A stretch of 64,000 nucleotides of DNA, from assembly GCA_016124585.1 (NCBI GenBank), contig WGNL01000004.1, positions 124,001 through 188,000 of the forward strand, given 5' to 3'. Shown piece by piece: positions 17,906-26,699 of the stretch (positions are counted from its first letter, which is position 1; every line of letters begins with the position of its first letter). The notes beneath the pieces are model-generated. The model had not been told where the DNA came from, did not search any database, and was given only the letters and a program-made list of their open reading frames with translations. Made by a program: the position numbers and the translations under genes. Source of the DNA: Bacteroidota bacterium. GTDB lineage: Bacteria > Bacteroidota > Bacteroidia > Chitinophagales > Saprospiraceae.

Positions 17906-20900
17906 TTATTTAATAAGCACCAGTTTTTTAGGCAAGCTGCCTCTGTCAGTGGTTTTGAAATAATAAACGCCAGCGGCGAGGGCATCTGTTTTCCAATCCA
18001 CGGTGCTGTTATTTGTCTGTAGTAGGAGCCTGTCCACCAAACTTCCATTTACATCGTATATGCTCAACCACACCATGTCAAGGTCGTTGTCAGTTTTATA
18101 CCTGAACTTTACCAAGTCTTTAGCAGGATTTGGGAAAGCAGTCACCTGGGTATTTGAAGTTGTCACAGCAATATTTCCGTTGGTCGGAGGGGCCATGATG
18201 CTTGTGCCACCCGTACTTACCTTTTTGGGATGAATCCGGTAGTCGTAGCCATAGATAGCATCGAGCAATGCCCTTGCCTGAGAAGAGGCCAAGCTAACGG
18301 TATCTGTCTCGGCAATATCTTCAACTTCCACAATATCCAAACTGTCCAATTCGTAAATGGTTTTTTCTTCCCTTTCAAATCCAATTCGGAGCAATACCCA
18401 GTCCTTGTAAAGGTCGTGATATGTTGAGTCAGTGGCCGAAAACTCATAGCGGATAGGGATGGAATCCAATACCTGTACGGCATGTGTAGAGTCGCTCTCG
18501 GATAGCCAGGCCTCCACGATGCCGTATTCCGATTCCCTGCTCTGTTTATTGCGAAGCCAGGTTCGGATATGGTCGAGGTCTATCTCGGTGGTGTCGGAAA
18601 GTGTACTTCGGGCGATGCGATCGGCAACCACATGGAGGATTGATTTTTGAGCGGCAAGGTCTGGTTCCATAGCAATGGCGGTCGAATTGCCGTGCAAGGA
18701 ATTGTAGGTGGACAATTGGGTCAGGTAATTGGCCTTTACGGTTGTAAATACAGAATCCAAGAATTCCTCATCCTCACCACTTAAGCCACCATCATCTTCT
18801 GTATGGTCTATTATATTAGTACATATAACAGATAGCGATTTAAAAATAGTGTCAATACTAGAATAATGTAAAGGCACTTCATTGGTCGCAGTCCGATAAT
18901 AGTAGTTGATTTGCCCTGAACTTGCATTGTTAAAATCGCCATTTGTTACGTTATAATTGGAAAAGACATTTTTACTTGCCAAGCCTGTACCTTGTTCTTG
19001 ACCAACTCCACTATCAAACACAGCAAAATCAAAGCGGGTATCAGAATTGGTATTGCACCAATACTGTAAACCATCAAAGGATAATGGTCCTTTATTATTC
19101 AACTCCGCTTGATTTGCCGTATACAAGCCACTAAATGTATTTCTCCGCAAGATGTTTAAGTCCGAGCCTGTGTTATAGGCTAGAATGCCAATTTCAAAAA
19201 GTGCATCAGAACCTGAGAAGCTGTTGTCGGTGACCTGAAAAGCAGTACAGTTGCGCAATTGGACACCCACTGGCTTCACACCAGATACAGATACTGAACC
19301 TTCATATCCACCAATATTTGTAAATGAGCAGTTACGGATGACGGCATTGTCCACATTGCCATTGTCGATGCCAATAAAATTATCAGTGAAGGTAGTACCA
19401 TACACCCCAAACCCGGTCGTGGCCTTATTGCCAATGCCACTAGCCTTTATGCCCGTATAGTAGCCTGTAAAGCTGCTGCCCGAACCTACTCCGAACTTGG
19501 AATTGATGGAAGCAATACCCGTCGGCCTATCGGTACCGGAGAAGCTGCCGGAGATGTCAGCGACGCTAAAATCGCAGTTGTTGAACTCCACCCCTTTTAC
19601 ACTTGTGAGCGATACATTGGTGGTGAAGTCGAAATAAGGCATGTCGTCGTTGAGGAACTCGCAGTCATCAAAGCGGCTGTGGTTCTGCTTTGCATAGTTG
19701 TGGAAAATGACCGGGCCACAGTTCAGTATCAGCGTTTCATCGGCCAGCACGAGCCCGCCGCCCCTGATTCTAATTGGCACGTTTGCATCTGCAATAGTAG
19801 TGCCCTCGTACAGCTTGGCCATTCCCTGGTTGGTCGTCGGGAACTGAGAAAGGCTGGTATTGCCCTTCACTTCTATGCCTTCCCATTCGTCGTCGCAGCC
19901 TGTCAGTGCTACGCCTTCCACATCCAGGCGCCCCGTGGCTTCCACCACTATTTTTGCACCTACATTGAATTCCAGGTCGGAGGCAATCGTGAGCTTAGCG
20001 CCGGGCCCGACGATGAAGCCGGGGAGGCAATAACCTGAAAGGTCAATGATAGTCCCATCAATGGTAAATTCTTGCCCTGCATTTATCTTTATAGGGCCCA
20101 TTGATACAGTAGAACTTACTTTGGAACAATTAGAAAGGTAACGTTTCATCCGCCTTTTTTGGCCTTCTGTAAAACTATTTAGACATACAAAAGGATAGTA
20201 TGACATGATATTGGAAATTGGTAAAATGGTTGGGGCTCCAGGAAATGTTGAAGTATCAACTTGGCAAGGGATCAAAAATGTATCAACATGGGCTGGATTA
20301 GCGTAAATTGGAGCTAAATGAACATCTACTGGGTCAAAAGCCGTGTCAGAAACATAATCACCACAATAGCAAGGTGTGAAATCCCCTTCACAATCAGGCC
20401 CATCACAGGCTACTTCATGTGTATGGAGCAACCCCAAGCAATGTCCAATTTCATGAGCAAGTATTGTTGTTTCTTTGAGAAGGTTCCGACCTTCATAGGA
20501 ACCGCCGCCAATAATACAGGCACTATTTCTACTTAAATTAGCCATAGATACAGCTTGGCCATTGTTAAAAACTCCAGGCCCAAAAAAATACACATCTATT
20601 CCATCACTATGTGCTTGGCTTTCCGTCACTTCCGTGAATTCATTGCCTTCACCCGGATAATTGTATTCGTACAAGTCATCATCATCAAGATACTGTGTGC
20701 CTTCAATTGAGAATATAATACCTAAAGGTACGTAATATGTCTGCAATTTTTCAATGGCATTGTTTATGTCTACGAGGTTTTGAGCGCCAGTGGAGTCTTC
20801 CTTCCTTAAAACATGAAGGTATAGCCTGACGACATAAAGATTTTCATTGATAGAGTCACATTGGCCATCACCTGGCGCTGGATAGCTAGCAATATTGTAA

Positions 20901-21079
20901 TTGCAAGCATATTCCGTACTTGGGTAACAATCAAAATCTTCTTCTTGTTGTTGCGAATTTGGTGGGATTGGAATACAAGGTTGCGCAGCAGTCTTGGTTT
21001 GAAAAGAAAAAAATGCCAAAACAACAACCCATAATTGTAAAATTAAAGTGGGCTGATGGATAAAAGCTCGGATTTTCAT
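17906..21079 (-). CDS. Secreted M43 (pappalysin-like) zinc metalloprotease with beta-helix region and T9SS type-A domain
   Basis: A 1057-residue exported protease. Signal peptide at about 1-32. The metzincin site HEIGHCLGLLH gives zinc ligands His209, His213 and His219 with catalytic Glu210, and a Met-turn NIMSYYP follows near residue 300. From about 340 to 700 the sequence has right-handed parallel beta-helix character (repeating short N/G-rich turns such as FNNCDFS, SFTGYYTGIKASG, DNFIGIDNGN). A helical stretch precedes a C-terminal type-A sorting domain (AFPNPAKDLVKFRYK to KLVLIK). The substrate is unknown. The beta-helix after the protease domain suggests polysaccharide or surface targeting (inference). 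Confidence 0.88.
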   Translation of the reverse strand: MKIRAFIHQPTLILQLWVVVLAFFSFQTKTAAQPCIPIPPNSQQQEEDFDCYPSTEYACNYNIASYPAPGDGQCDSINENLYVVRLYLHVLRKEDSTGAQNLVDINNAIEKLQTYYVPLGIIFSIEGTQYLDDDDLYEYNYPGEGNEFTEVTESQAHSDGIDVYFFGPGVFNNGQAVSMANLSRNSACIIGGGSYEGRNLLKETTILAHEIGHCLGLLHTHEVACDGPDCEGDFTPCYCGDYVSDTAFDPVDVHLAPIYANPAHVDTFLIPCQVDTSTFPGAPTILPISNIMSYYPFVCLNSFTEGQKRRMKRYLSNCSKVSSTVSMGPIKINAGQEFTIDGTIIDLSGYCLPGFIVGPGAKLTIASDLEFNVGAKIVVEATGRLDVEGVALTGCDDEWEGIEVKGNTSLSQFPTTNQGMAKLYEGTTIADANVPIRIRGGGLVLADETLILNCGPVIFHNYAKQNHSRFDDCEFLNDDMPYFDFTTNVSLTSVKGVEFNNCDFSVADISGSFSGTDRPTGIASINSKFGVGSGSSFTGYYTGIKASGIGNKATTGFGVYGTTFTDNFIGIDNGNVDNAVIRNCSFTNIGGYEGSVSVSGVKPVGVQLRNCTAFQVTDNSFSGSDALFEIGILAYNTGSDLNILRRNTFSGLYTANQAELNNKGPLSFDGLQYWCNTNSDTRFDFAVFDSGVGQEQGTGLASKNVFSNYNVTNGDFNNASSGQINYYYRTATNEVPLHYSSIDTIFKSLSVICTNIIDHTEDDGGLSGEDEEFLDSVFTTVKANYLTQLSTYNSLHGNSTAIAMEPDLAAQKSILHVVADRIARSTLSDTTEIDLDHIRTWLRNKQSRESEYGIVEAWLSESDSTHAVQVLDSIPIRYEFSATDSTYHDLYKDWVLLRIGFEREEKTIYELDSLDIVEVEDIAETDTVSLASSQARALLDAIYGYDYRIHPKKVSTGGTSIMAPPTNGNIAVTTSNTQVTAFPNPAKDLVKFRYKTDNDLDMVWLSIYDVNGSLVDRLLLQTNNSTVDWKTDALAAGVYYFKTTDRGSLPKKLVLIK

Positions 21080-21808
21080 GGTGAAAAAAGATTTATGGCC
21101 ATGTACCTCAAAGCATTTTGAAGTACAAAAAACCGGTTATTAGGAAAGAATACAACTTTTTTCAGGACAGTTTCTAAGACAGGATTTTGATTGCTTGCAC
21201 TAACAGTGTGCAACAAACATATTCTTTTGCGCCCAGCTATTCAAATAATTTTTACATGGATAGGTCTTATGCAAATAGGATGACAGTTATAAATCTGTTT
21301 GTAATGCCGTTTTGCAGAATGAAATGCCAATCTCTAATCTTAAATAGGGTATCCTGTACACAGAAACTGGCATAACAAGACTTTATTGGATAATTCCACA
21401 AAAAAAGCTGCTCAAAAAACTGCCATAAAACGCCGTTTTATAAAACAAAATGCCCATACCAGTTCCTCGTTTGCCCATACTTAGCATAGGAATGGGCAAA
21501 CGAGGAACCAGCATGGGCATTTTGTCGAATGGCTTTAGATGACTTTAAGCTGTAAGTTATTGAAAATCAATATCTTATGGGAATGGCTATGCTTTAAAAA
21601 ATCGTCCGAATGGCTATTTTATTTTTTGTCGGGAATCAGACAAAACAAAATGGTTTCATGCTTTGAAACGGTCTATATTTTGTTGAGTTTTGGCTTAACA
21701 TTAATCCATCAAGATGCGCCAGCATAGTAGAACCTGGATAAATTGAAAGCCCTATTTCAATGAAACAATTACACGCTGCTGAAGCATCTCACTAAACTAT
21801 TTTCACAC
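21080..21808. other. Gene-free 729-bp interval
   Basis: No convincing gene; short open frames here lack coding character. It holds a small ATAAAAC/GTTTTAT hairpin (21425-21441) and immediately after it the very strong inverted repeat at 21446-21524 (separate entry). The rest is AT-rich. It probably contains the promoters for the divergent protease gene (minus) and the orphan gene at 21809 (plus), but no TAnnTTTG match convinced me. Confidence 0.55.
21446..21524. repeat. Long inverted repeat with 33-base arms
   Basis: Arms 21446-21478 and 21492-21524 are complementary at 30 of 33 positions around a 13-base loop. Both arms contain GCCCAT/ATGGGC twice and a central TTCCTCGTTTG. It is unlike the short GC-stem plus T-run terminators of this window. 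It could be a MITE-like relic, a long RNA hairpin or a protein-binding cruciform. Confidence 0.85.
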
Positions 21809-22462
21809 ATGAGTACGATTCTCAAAATCAACAAGCAGGCCTACATTAATTTGAACAAGGACGATTTTGGCTCTTTCGGAACGAACGTTGGAGAAGTTGG
21901 CACGGACAACCCGACCTATGTGGCGCAAGATTCTGCCATCAGGGCAGTAGCAGATTCTGCAGCAAACTACGACATTGCCCTTTCTGCCTTCAATACAAAC
22001 AGGGGCAAAGACCGCACCGACAACCTGAGCAATGCCCGCATTGACCTCGAAACCAAACTGAAGGCATTGGTGGAATTATTGGAATTGGCGGCTCCCGAAA
22101 AAACCGACCCTGCTGCATTCTTGACTGGGCTTGGGTTCACCTTGGCCAAAGTTCCATCCCGCAAGACGGGTATAGTGCTGGCTCCTATTGCTAAAACGGT
22201 AGTTTCTGGTGGGAAGAATGCGCCCCGGGGCAAGGTGTCGTTTGTGCTAAAAGCAGAAAGCCCCGATGAAATAAAAACTATTGTAGGTAGGAGAAGTGAT
22301 GATGACGGGGCGACTTGGGTAGAGGGTATTGTAGCCACAAAATTGGCTTTTGCCCTCACAGACCAGCCCAGCGGCAAGACCTGTATTTACAAGTTTATGT
22401 TCCTGGCCACCAACAATAGGAAAAGCGATTGGAGCATTGATATACCGATAACAGTTTATTGA
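21809..22462 (+). CDS. Hypothetical protein with helical N-terminal and beta-sandwich-like C-terminal half
   Basis: A 217-residue protein I cannot assign. There is no signal peptide or membrane segment. Residues about 40-100 are helical (AVADSAANYDIALSAFN, NARIDLETKLKALVELLEL). Residues about 135-217 read as a beta-sandwich (GKVSFVLKAESPDEIKTI, CIYKFMFLATNNRKSDWSID), reminiscent of a fibronectin type III edge. It stands alone, flanked by the 21446 hairpin upstream and a second inverted repeat downstream at 22473-22552. A cargo, structural or tail-like role is possible but unsupported. Confidence 0.7.
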   Translation: MSTILKINKQAYINLNKDDFGSFGTNVGEVGTDNPTYVAQDSAIRAVADSAANYDIALSAFNTNRGKDRTDNLSNARIDLETKLKALVELLELAAPEKTDPAAFLTGLGFTLAKVPSRKTGIVLAPIAKTVVSGGKNAPRGKVSFVLKAESPDEIKTIVGRRSDDDGATWVEGIVATKLAFALTDQPSGKTCIYKFMFLATNNRKSDWSIDIPITVY

Positions 22463-22472
22463 TATTCCTTCT

Positions 22473-22552
22473 TTTGTCATTGCGAAGCAACCCATCCCGG
22501 CCAAATCTAGATAGCTTGGTAGGCCGGTCCTAGTTGCTTCGCAAATGACAAA
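22473..22552. repeat. Composite inverted repeat between convergent genes
   Basis: The outer arms TTTGTCATTGCGAAGCAAC (22473-22491) and 22533-22552 match with one bulged base. Inside them CCGGCC (22498-22503) pairs with GGCCGG (22522-22527). It separates the orphan gene from the convergent C1 peptidase gene. It could serve as a bidirectional terminator, or be a dispersed palindromic repeat of the type containing GTCATTGCGAAGCAA found in many genomes. Confidence 0.75.
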
Positions 22553-22576
22553 CCGTATTTAATTCACCGTTCACCT

Positions 22577-23683
22577 TCATATACCCAGCCGCTTCCGAAT
22601 ATCTGCCGGAATAGCGTCTTTATGCACCATAATGCCCACGGTTTTTAATTTGAAATACGGCTCTGACATATAGATATAGCCGCTGTATGGGCTGATTTCG
22701 CCCCATGAGTTTTTTACATAAAAATAATTAGTGCCGTTTTGGTCCTTGGCCGTACCAGAGATGTGCATCAAGTGGTCATCGGTGGTGGAAAAATCCGTGA
22801 AGGTAGACTGCCGAAGCGCTTGAGTTACGGCTACCTCTTCACCGGGATTGGTAAACAAATCCTCCCGTTTTTCATTAATTGGCAACACAGCCACACCTTT
22901 GCTCGCCGAAAACCCTTTTTCACTCACGTCGCCATCCCATGCCACACTGTACCCCTTCGAAATCGCATTTTTGGTGATGGCCACTATATCGGCGATGGGC
23001 ACGTTGTAATAGCTGCCGTTCGACCAGTTGTCCGGTATTTCTAGCACCATTTTTTGGTCGAAAGGGTGGTGCGTGTAGGAAGTAAAACTCACGTAATCAT
23101 CCGGATTGATGCCCAAGGAAGCAGCATAGGTCTGTGGGGTGTATTCCTTCCCCTTCACTATGAATTTCTCAGGCACACTGCCCAGGTAGGCATCCAAAAT
23201 GCCGGCCACGGCTGCCATCCATTTGTTGGTAGGCCGCTTCTCTTTTGAAATCACGTCCAAAAGCCCTTGCAGCGCAACTTCCAACTCGGAGTGGTCATAC
23301 ATGAAATCTCCCGGCAGCTTCCCGCTGTACACTGATTCCGGCACAGCCCCCGCTTCCCTAAATGCTTGGATGACATCGTGCGAAAGGCCACCTTGGCCAA
23401 ACTGCGCCTTCCCTTGACGGTACACATAGTTTTGCGCCTTGTCTTTGTAAATCTGGCGAACAAAATACATTTCCGATAGGTCGTACTCCTCTTGTTTGCC
23501 CTTCCGAATCAGTTCAGATTCGAGAAAGGATGAAGTGGCAAAACTCCAACAAGTACCTGTGTTTTGCTGGTTTTTGATGGAGGTGCAATTGCAGTCACTG
23601 GTCAGCGTGAACTGGTACTGCGCCAAAAGGAATTGGCTCGTAAAAATGGTTAGGATAAAAAGAATGGATTTTTTCATTTTCAT
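22577..23683 (-). CDS. Secreted C1 (papain/bleomycin-hydrolase-like) cysteine peptidase
   Basis: A 368-residue peptidase with signal peptide KKSILFILTIFTSQFLLA. Active-site elements are all visible: the oxyanion Gln39 and nucleophile Cys45 (NQQNTGTCWSFAT), the histidine block DHLMHISG (His303) and the asparagine block YVKNSWGE (Asn324). Spacing and length fit the C1B/aminopeptidase-C branch found in Bacteroidota rather than short papains. It is exported to the periplasm or beyond, without a T9SS sorting domain. It stands alone, convergent with the orphan gene at 21809. Confidence 0.9.
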   Translation of the reverse strand: MKMKKSILFILTIFTSQFLLAQYQFTLTSDCNCTSIKNQQNTGTCWSFATSSFLESELIRKGKQEEYDLSEMYFVRQIYKDKAQNYVYRQGKAQFGQGGLSHDVIQAFREAGAVPESVYSGKLPGDFMYDHSELEVALQGLLDVISKEKRPTNKWMAAVAGILDAYLGSVPEKFIVKGKEYTPQTYAASLGINPDDYVSFTSYTHHPFDQKMVLEIPDNWSNGSYYNVPIADIVAITKNAISKGYSVAWDGDVSEKGFSASKGVAVLPINEKREDLFTNPGEEVAVTQALRQSTFTDFSTTDDHLMHISGTAKDQNGTNYFYVKNSWGEISPYSGYIYMSEPYFKLKTVGIMVHKDAIPADIRKRLGI

Positions 23684-23880
23684 AATTTATTTAACGTGAG
23701 TTATGGCAATTTGTAAACGCTCCATCTGAGCGGCAGGATTGCAAAAAAGCCGTCAAGATTGTCGGGCAATGAACGATGCACATTGAACTTCATTTTGAAA
23801 AACCAATGGACAAACTTCCAATTCAAAAGTGGCTCAGTCAATTTTTACTAAATTTAAAACAGTCCTAATGTGATTGGTTT

Positions 23881-23888
23881 TATCTTGT
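23881..23888 (+). promoter_or_regulatory. Probable -7 element upstream of glpD
   Basis: TATCTTGT followed by CGCCGAA, 41 bases before the glpD ATG. It resembles the element before nnr (TACCTTGTCGCTC) and the extended motif before other genes. Confidence 0.4.
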
Positions 23889-23928
23889 CGCCGAATCTTT
23901 TAGTTGGGCGAAAAGTAGCCAAAAACGC

Positions 23929-25551
23929 ATGGTTTCACCAAGACAAATTCAAATTGAGCAACTCACAAGCCAAAACTTCGACTTGTTGGTCATCGGTGGC
24001 GGTATCACAGGTGCGGGCATTGCACTCGACGCAGCAACCCGTGGCTTGAGCGTGGCTTTGGTGGAGAAAGGTGATTTCGCATCTGGCACAAGCAGTAAGT
24101 CCACCAAGTTGATTCATGGAGGCCTGCGCTATCTCAAGCAGTTTGAGCTAAAAGTAGTACACGAAGTCGGACAGGAGCGGGCCATTGTGCATCGGCTTGC
24201 TCCGCACTTGGTCAAGCCTGAAAAAATGTTGCTGCCCATTTACAAAGGTGGCAGCTTTGGCATGGTCGGCACTGCCTTGGGGCTTTGGCTCTATGATTTT
24301 TTAGCTGGCGTAAAAAAAGAAGACCGACGCAAAATGCTCTCTCGTCCACGAAGTTTAGAGGAGGAGGTATTGCTCCGCAAAACAGGCTTGCTCGGTGGCG
24401 GCCTTTATGCCGAATACCGGACTGATGATGCCCGCCTGACCATAGAAGTGGTTAAAACGGCTATCCGTTTTGGAGCCACTTGCCTGAACTATTTGGAGGT
24501 GACGGATTTCATAATGGAGAATGGACAACTGGCTGGTGCACACTGCAAAGATTTGATGAAGGGAGAAGTTTTTAAAGTCCATGCAAGAACTATCGTGAAT
24601 GCCGCTGGACCTTGGGTGGACCAGCTTCGTGAAAAAGACCAGTCATTGGACAGTAAGCGGATTTTCCTCTCCAAAGGCACGCATATCGTAGTGCCTAGGG
24701 AGCGCCTTCCCTTGCGTCATGCCGTCTATTTTGATGTGGCGGATGGCCGGATGGTCTTTGCCATCCCCAGGCAGCGGGCGACCTACATCGGCACCACCGA
24801 TGAGGCTTTCAAGGGGGACAAAAATGAGGTTTTTGCTTCGCAAAACGAGGTAGACTACCTGCTGGACGCCGCCAATGCCATGTTCCCTTCGGTAAAATTG
24901 GCATTATCGGACGTGGAAAGTAGTTGGGCAGGGCTTCGCCCACTGATTTACGAAGAAGGGAAATCGGCGGGGGAGATGAGCCGTAAGGACGAAGTTTTCA
25001 TTTCCCAGTCTGGGCTGATTTCGGTAGCGGGCGGAAAGCTGACTGGCTACCGGAAAATGGCGCAAAAACTAGTTGACTTAATACTGAAACGACAAAAGCA
25101 AACCCCCATCGTCTGTGTGACGAAGCAGGTACACTTGGCTGAGGAGCCGTTTGAAAACATGCAGGAAGTATTGGATTTTCAGTGTTTTATTGAATCTAAA
25201 ATCAGTTTTTTTGATAATGCACAAACCACTGCCATTTACCTGGTTGAAAACTACGGGCGTATTGCGGAGCAAATCGTGGACAAAGCTTTTGTCAACGGAG
25301 ATAAAACAGATGAGGTCTTGGTGTTGGCTGAATTGGCTCATTGTTTTGAGGGAGAACTGGTGCTGACCCCCACTGATTTTTTTGAGCGCCGAACGGGAAT
25401 GCTGTATTTCCATGTGGAACGAGTGCGCCAAAACTTAGAGCCTGTGCTTGCGGCATTTAAATCTAGGTTTGGTTGGACTCAGCATCAGTTGGAGGCCGAA
25501 AGAACTTTCATGCTGGATTTATTGAAAAAGCTTCGACCTTGGACACCCTGA
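23929..25551 (+). CDS. glpD: FAD-dependent glycerol-3-phosphate dehydrogenase
   Basis: Oxidises sn-glycerol-3-phosphate to dihydroxyacetone phosphate and passes electrons to the quinone pool at the inner membrane. The 540-residue protein has the dinucleotide motif GGGITGAGIALDAA near residue 23, the signature SSKSTKLIHGGLRYL, and GTHIVVPRERLPL with the substrate-region sequence GTTDEAF. The C-terminal DAO_C cap domain covers the last 130 or so residues. No glpK or glpF is in the window, so it is probably a housekeeping respiratory enzyme here. Confidence 0.93.
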   Translation: MVSPRQIQIEQLTSQNFDLLVIGGGITGAGIALDAATRGLSVALVEKGDFASGTSSKSTKLIHGGLRYLKQFELKVVHEVGQERAIVHRLAPHLVKPEKMLLPIYKGGSFGMVGTALGLWLYDFLAGVKKEDRRKMLSRPRSLEEEVLLRKTGLLGGGLYAEYRTDDARLTIEVVKTAIRFGATCLNYLEVTDFIMENGQLAGAHCKDLMKGEVFKVHARTIVNAAGPWVDQLREKDQSLDSKRIFLSKGTHIVVPRERLPLRHAVYFDVADGRMVFAIPRQRATYIGTTDEAFKGDKNEVFASQNEVDYLLDAANAMFPSVKLALSDVESSWAGLRPLIYEEGKSAGEMSRKDEVFISQSGLISVAGGKLTGYRKMAQKLVDLILKRQKQTPIVCVTKQVHLAEEPFENMQEVLDFQCFIESKISFFDNAQTTAIYLVENYGRIAEQIVDKAFVNGDKTDEVLVLAELAHCFEGELVLTPTDFFERRTGMLYFHVERVRQNLEPVLAAFKSRFGWTQHQLEAERTFMLDLLKKLRPWTP

Positions 25552-25565
25552 AAAATCTAGTTTTG
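25539..25565 (+). promoter_or_regulatory. Promoter of surE
   Basis: TTG (25539-25541), 16-base spacer, then TAGTTTTG (25558-25565), a perfect TAnnTTTG, continued by TGCCCG. It sits between the glpD stop and the surE ATG and predicts a leader of about 30 bases. Confidence 0.6.
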
Positions 25566-25600
25566 TGCCCGTTTTCACAATAAATTTTATACCCAAAGCA

Positions 25601-26383
25601 ATGATTGACCGACCTTTAATTTTTGTAACAAATGACGATGGTATCAATGCACCAGGCTTAAAGGCACTGGTGGAAGTTGCCCGAGAACTAGGCGATTTAA
25701 TCGTCGTTGCACCTGATTCGCCACAATCTGGCCAAGGTCATGCCATCACTCTCAAAGACCCGCTCCGCCTGAAAAAAGTGGAAATCTTTGAGGGGGTGGA
25801 TGCTTATGAATGCAGCGGTACGCCAGTTGACTGTGTGAAACTTGGAAAACATGTATTGTTGCACCAACGGGAAGCCGATTTATGTGTTAGCGGTATCAAC
25901 CACGGTTCCAATGCCAGCATCAATATCCTGTATTCTGGCACCATGTCAGCGGCAATGGAGGCTTCATTAGAAGGCATCAAGTCAATTGGTTTTTCCCTAT
26001 TGGATTACGAATGGGGCGCCGATTTTGAGTCGTGCAAGCCCCATCTTCGGGAACTGATGCAGTTTGTGCTGGAAAACGGAATGGGCGATTGCAATCTTTT
26101 AAACGTGAATATCCCAGCTGTGCCGGCAACGGTGCTGAAAGGCTTCAAAGTTTGCCGACAGGCAGAGGCTCGATGGATTGAACGTTATGTGGAAGGCATT
26201 GACCCTCGTGGGCAAAAATACTATTGGCTCACGGGCGAGTTCATGAACCAGGATTCGGGGAGCGATACTGATGTTTGGGCATTAGATAACAACTATATTT
26301 CTGTTGTACCTTCCGGTCATGACCTTACTCGTCACGATTCAATCGAATTCCTAAAACCGCTCGAACACGGTGTTCGGGTTTAA
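25601..26383 (+). CDS. surE: 5'/3'-nucleotidase SurE
   Basis: A 260-residue metal-dependent survival-protein phosphatase that dephosphorylates nucleoside 5'- and 3'-monophosphates. The N-terminal metal site VTNDDGINAPG (Asp12, Asp13), PDSPQSGQGHAIT, CSGTPVDCVKLG and GINHGSNASINILYSGT are all present. A GTG at 25565 would add 12 residues, but it overlaps the predicted -7 element, so the ATG at 25601 is preferred. A small membrane-protein gene follows 11 bases later. Confidence 0.93.
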   Translation: MIDRPLIFVTNDDGINAPGLKALVEVARELGDLIVVAPDSPQSGQGHAITLKDPLRLKKVEIFEGVDAYECSGTPVDCVKLGKHVLLHQREADLCVSGINHGSNASINILYSGTMSAAMEASLEGIKSIGFSLLDYEWGADFESCKPHLRELMQFVLENGMGDCNLLNVNIPAVPATVLKGFKVCRQAEARWIERYVEGIDPRGQKYYWLTGEFMNQDSGSDTDVWALDNNYISVVPSGHDLTRHDSIEFLKPLEHGVRV

Positions 26384-26394
26384 GACATTCCAAA

Positions 26395-26694
26395 ATGTTA
26401 GAAAAAAACTCACTTCCTTTCGGAATCCTAATATCATTGTTGCTTGCAGGGGTAGGCTTTGGTGTTTTGTTCGGTATTTACGCTTTGCTTGAAACACAGG
26501 GTTTGGTGCATTCGGCAGGTTTTAGGCCCATGTTCCGGGAGCGTACCTGTGCTATTTTTGCCATTGCGCTCTGCGCTTTTCTGCTCAATTTTTACCAAAA
26601 AAGACATTTGCACCACACCGTGCGGGGCGTTGTCATTGTCATCACCTTGCTTTTGGTGGCTTGGTTGATAGCTTTTGGAAAATACGTTTTCTGA
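26395..26694 (+). CDS. Small hypothetical membrane protein
   Basis: A 99-residue protein with three hydrophobic segments (GILISLLLAGVGFGVLFGIYA, CAIFAIALCAFLLNF, VVIVITLLLVAWLIAFG) and a short basic loop (YQKRHLHH). I do not recognise a family with certainty. It is 11 bases downstream of surE and likely in the same transcript. It converges on the tryptophan dioxygenase gene with 5 bases between them. Confidence 0.7.
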   Translation: MLEKNSLPFGILISLLLAGVGFGVLFGIYALLETQGLVHSAGFRPMFRERTCAIFAIALCAFLLNFYQKRHLHHTVRGVVIVITLLLVAWLIAFGKYVF

Positions 26695-26699
26695 TTTTA

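Noticed and set aside
17857-18048. N-terminal extension of the T9SS paralog beginning MEVWWTGSYY
   Set aside because: It overlaps the end of the protease gene and the terminator, and would bury the signal peptide 64 residues inside the protein.
21187-21727. Two 62-codon plus-strand frames in the gene-free region
   Set aside because: Cys/Phe/Leu-rich translation of AT-rich DNA, no start context, and no neighbour or motif support.
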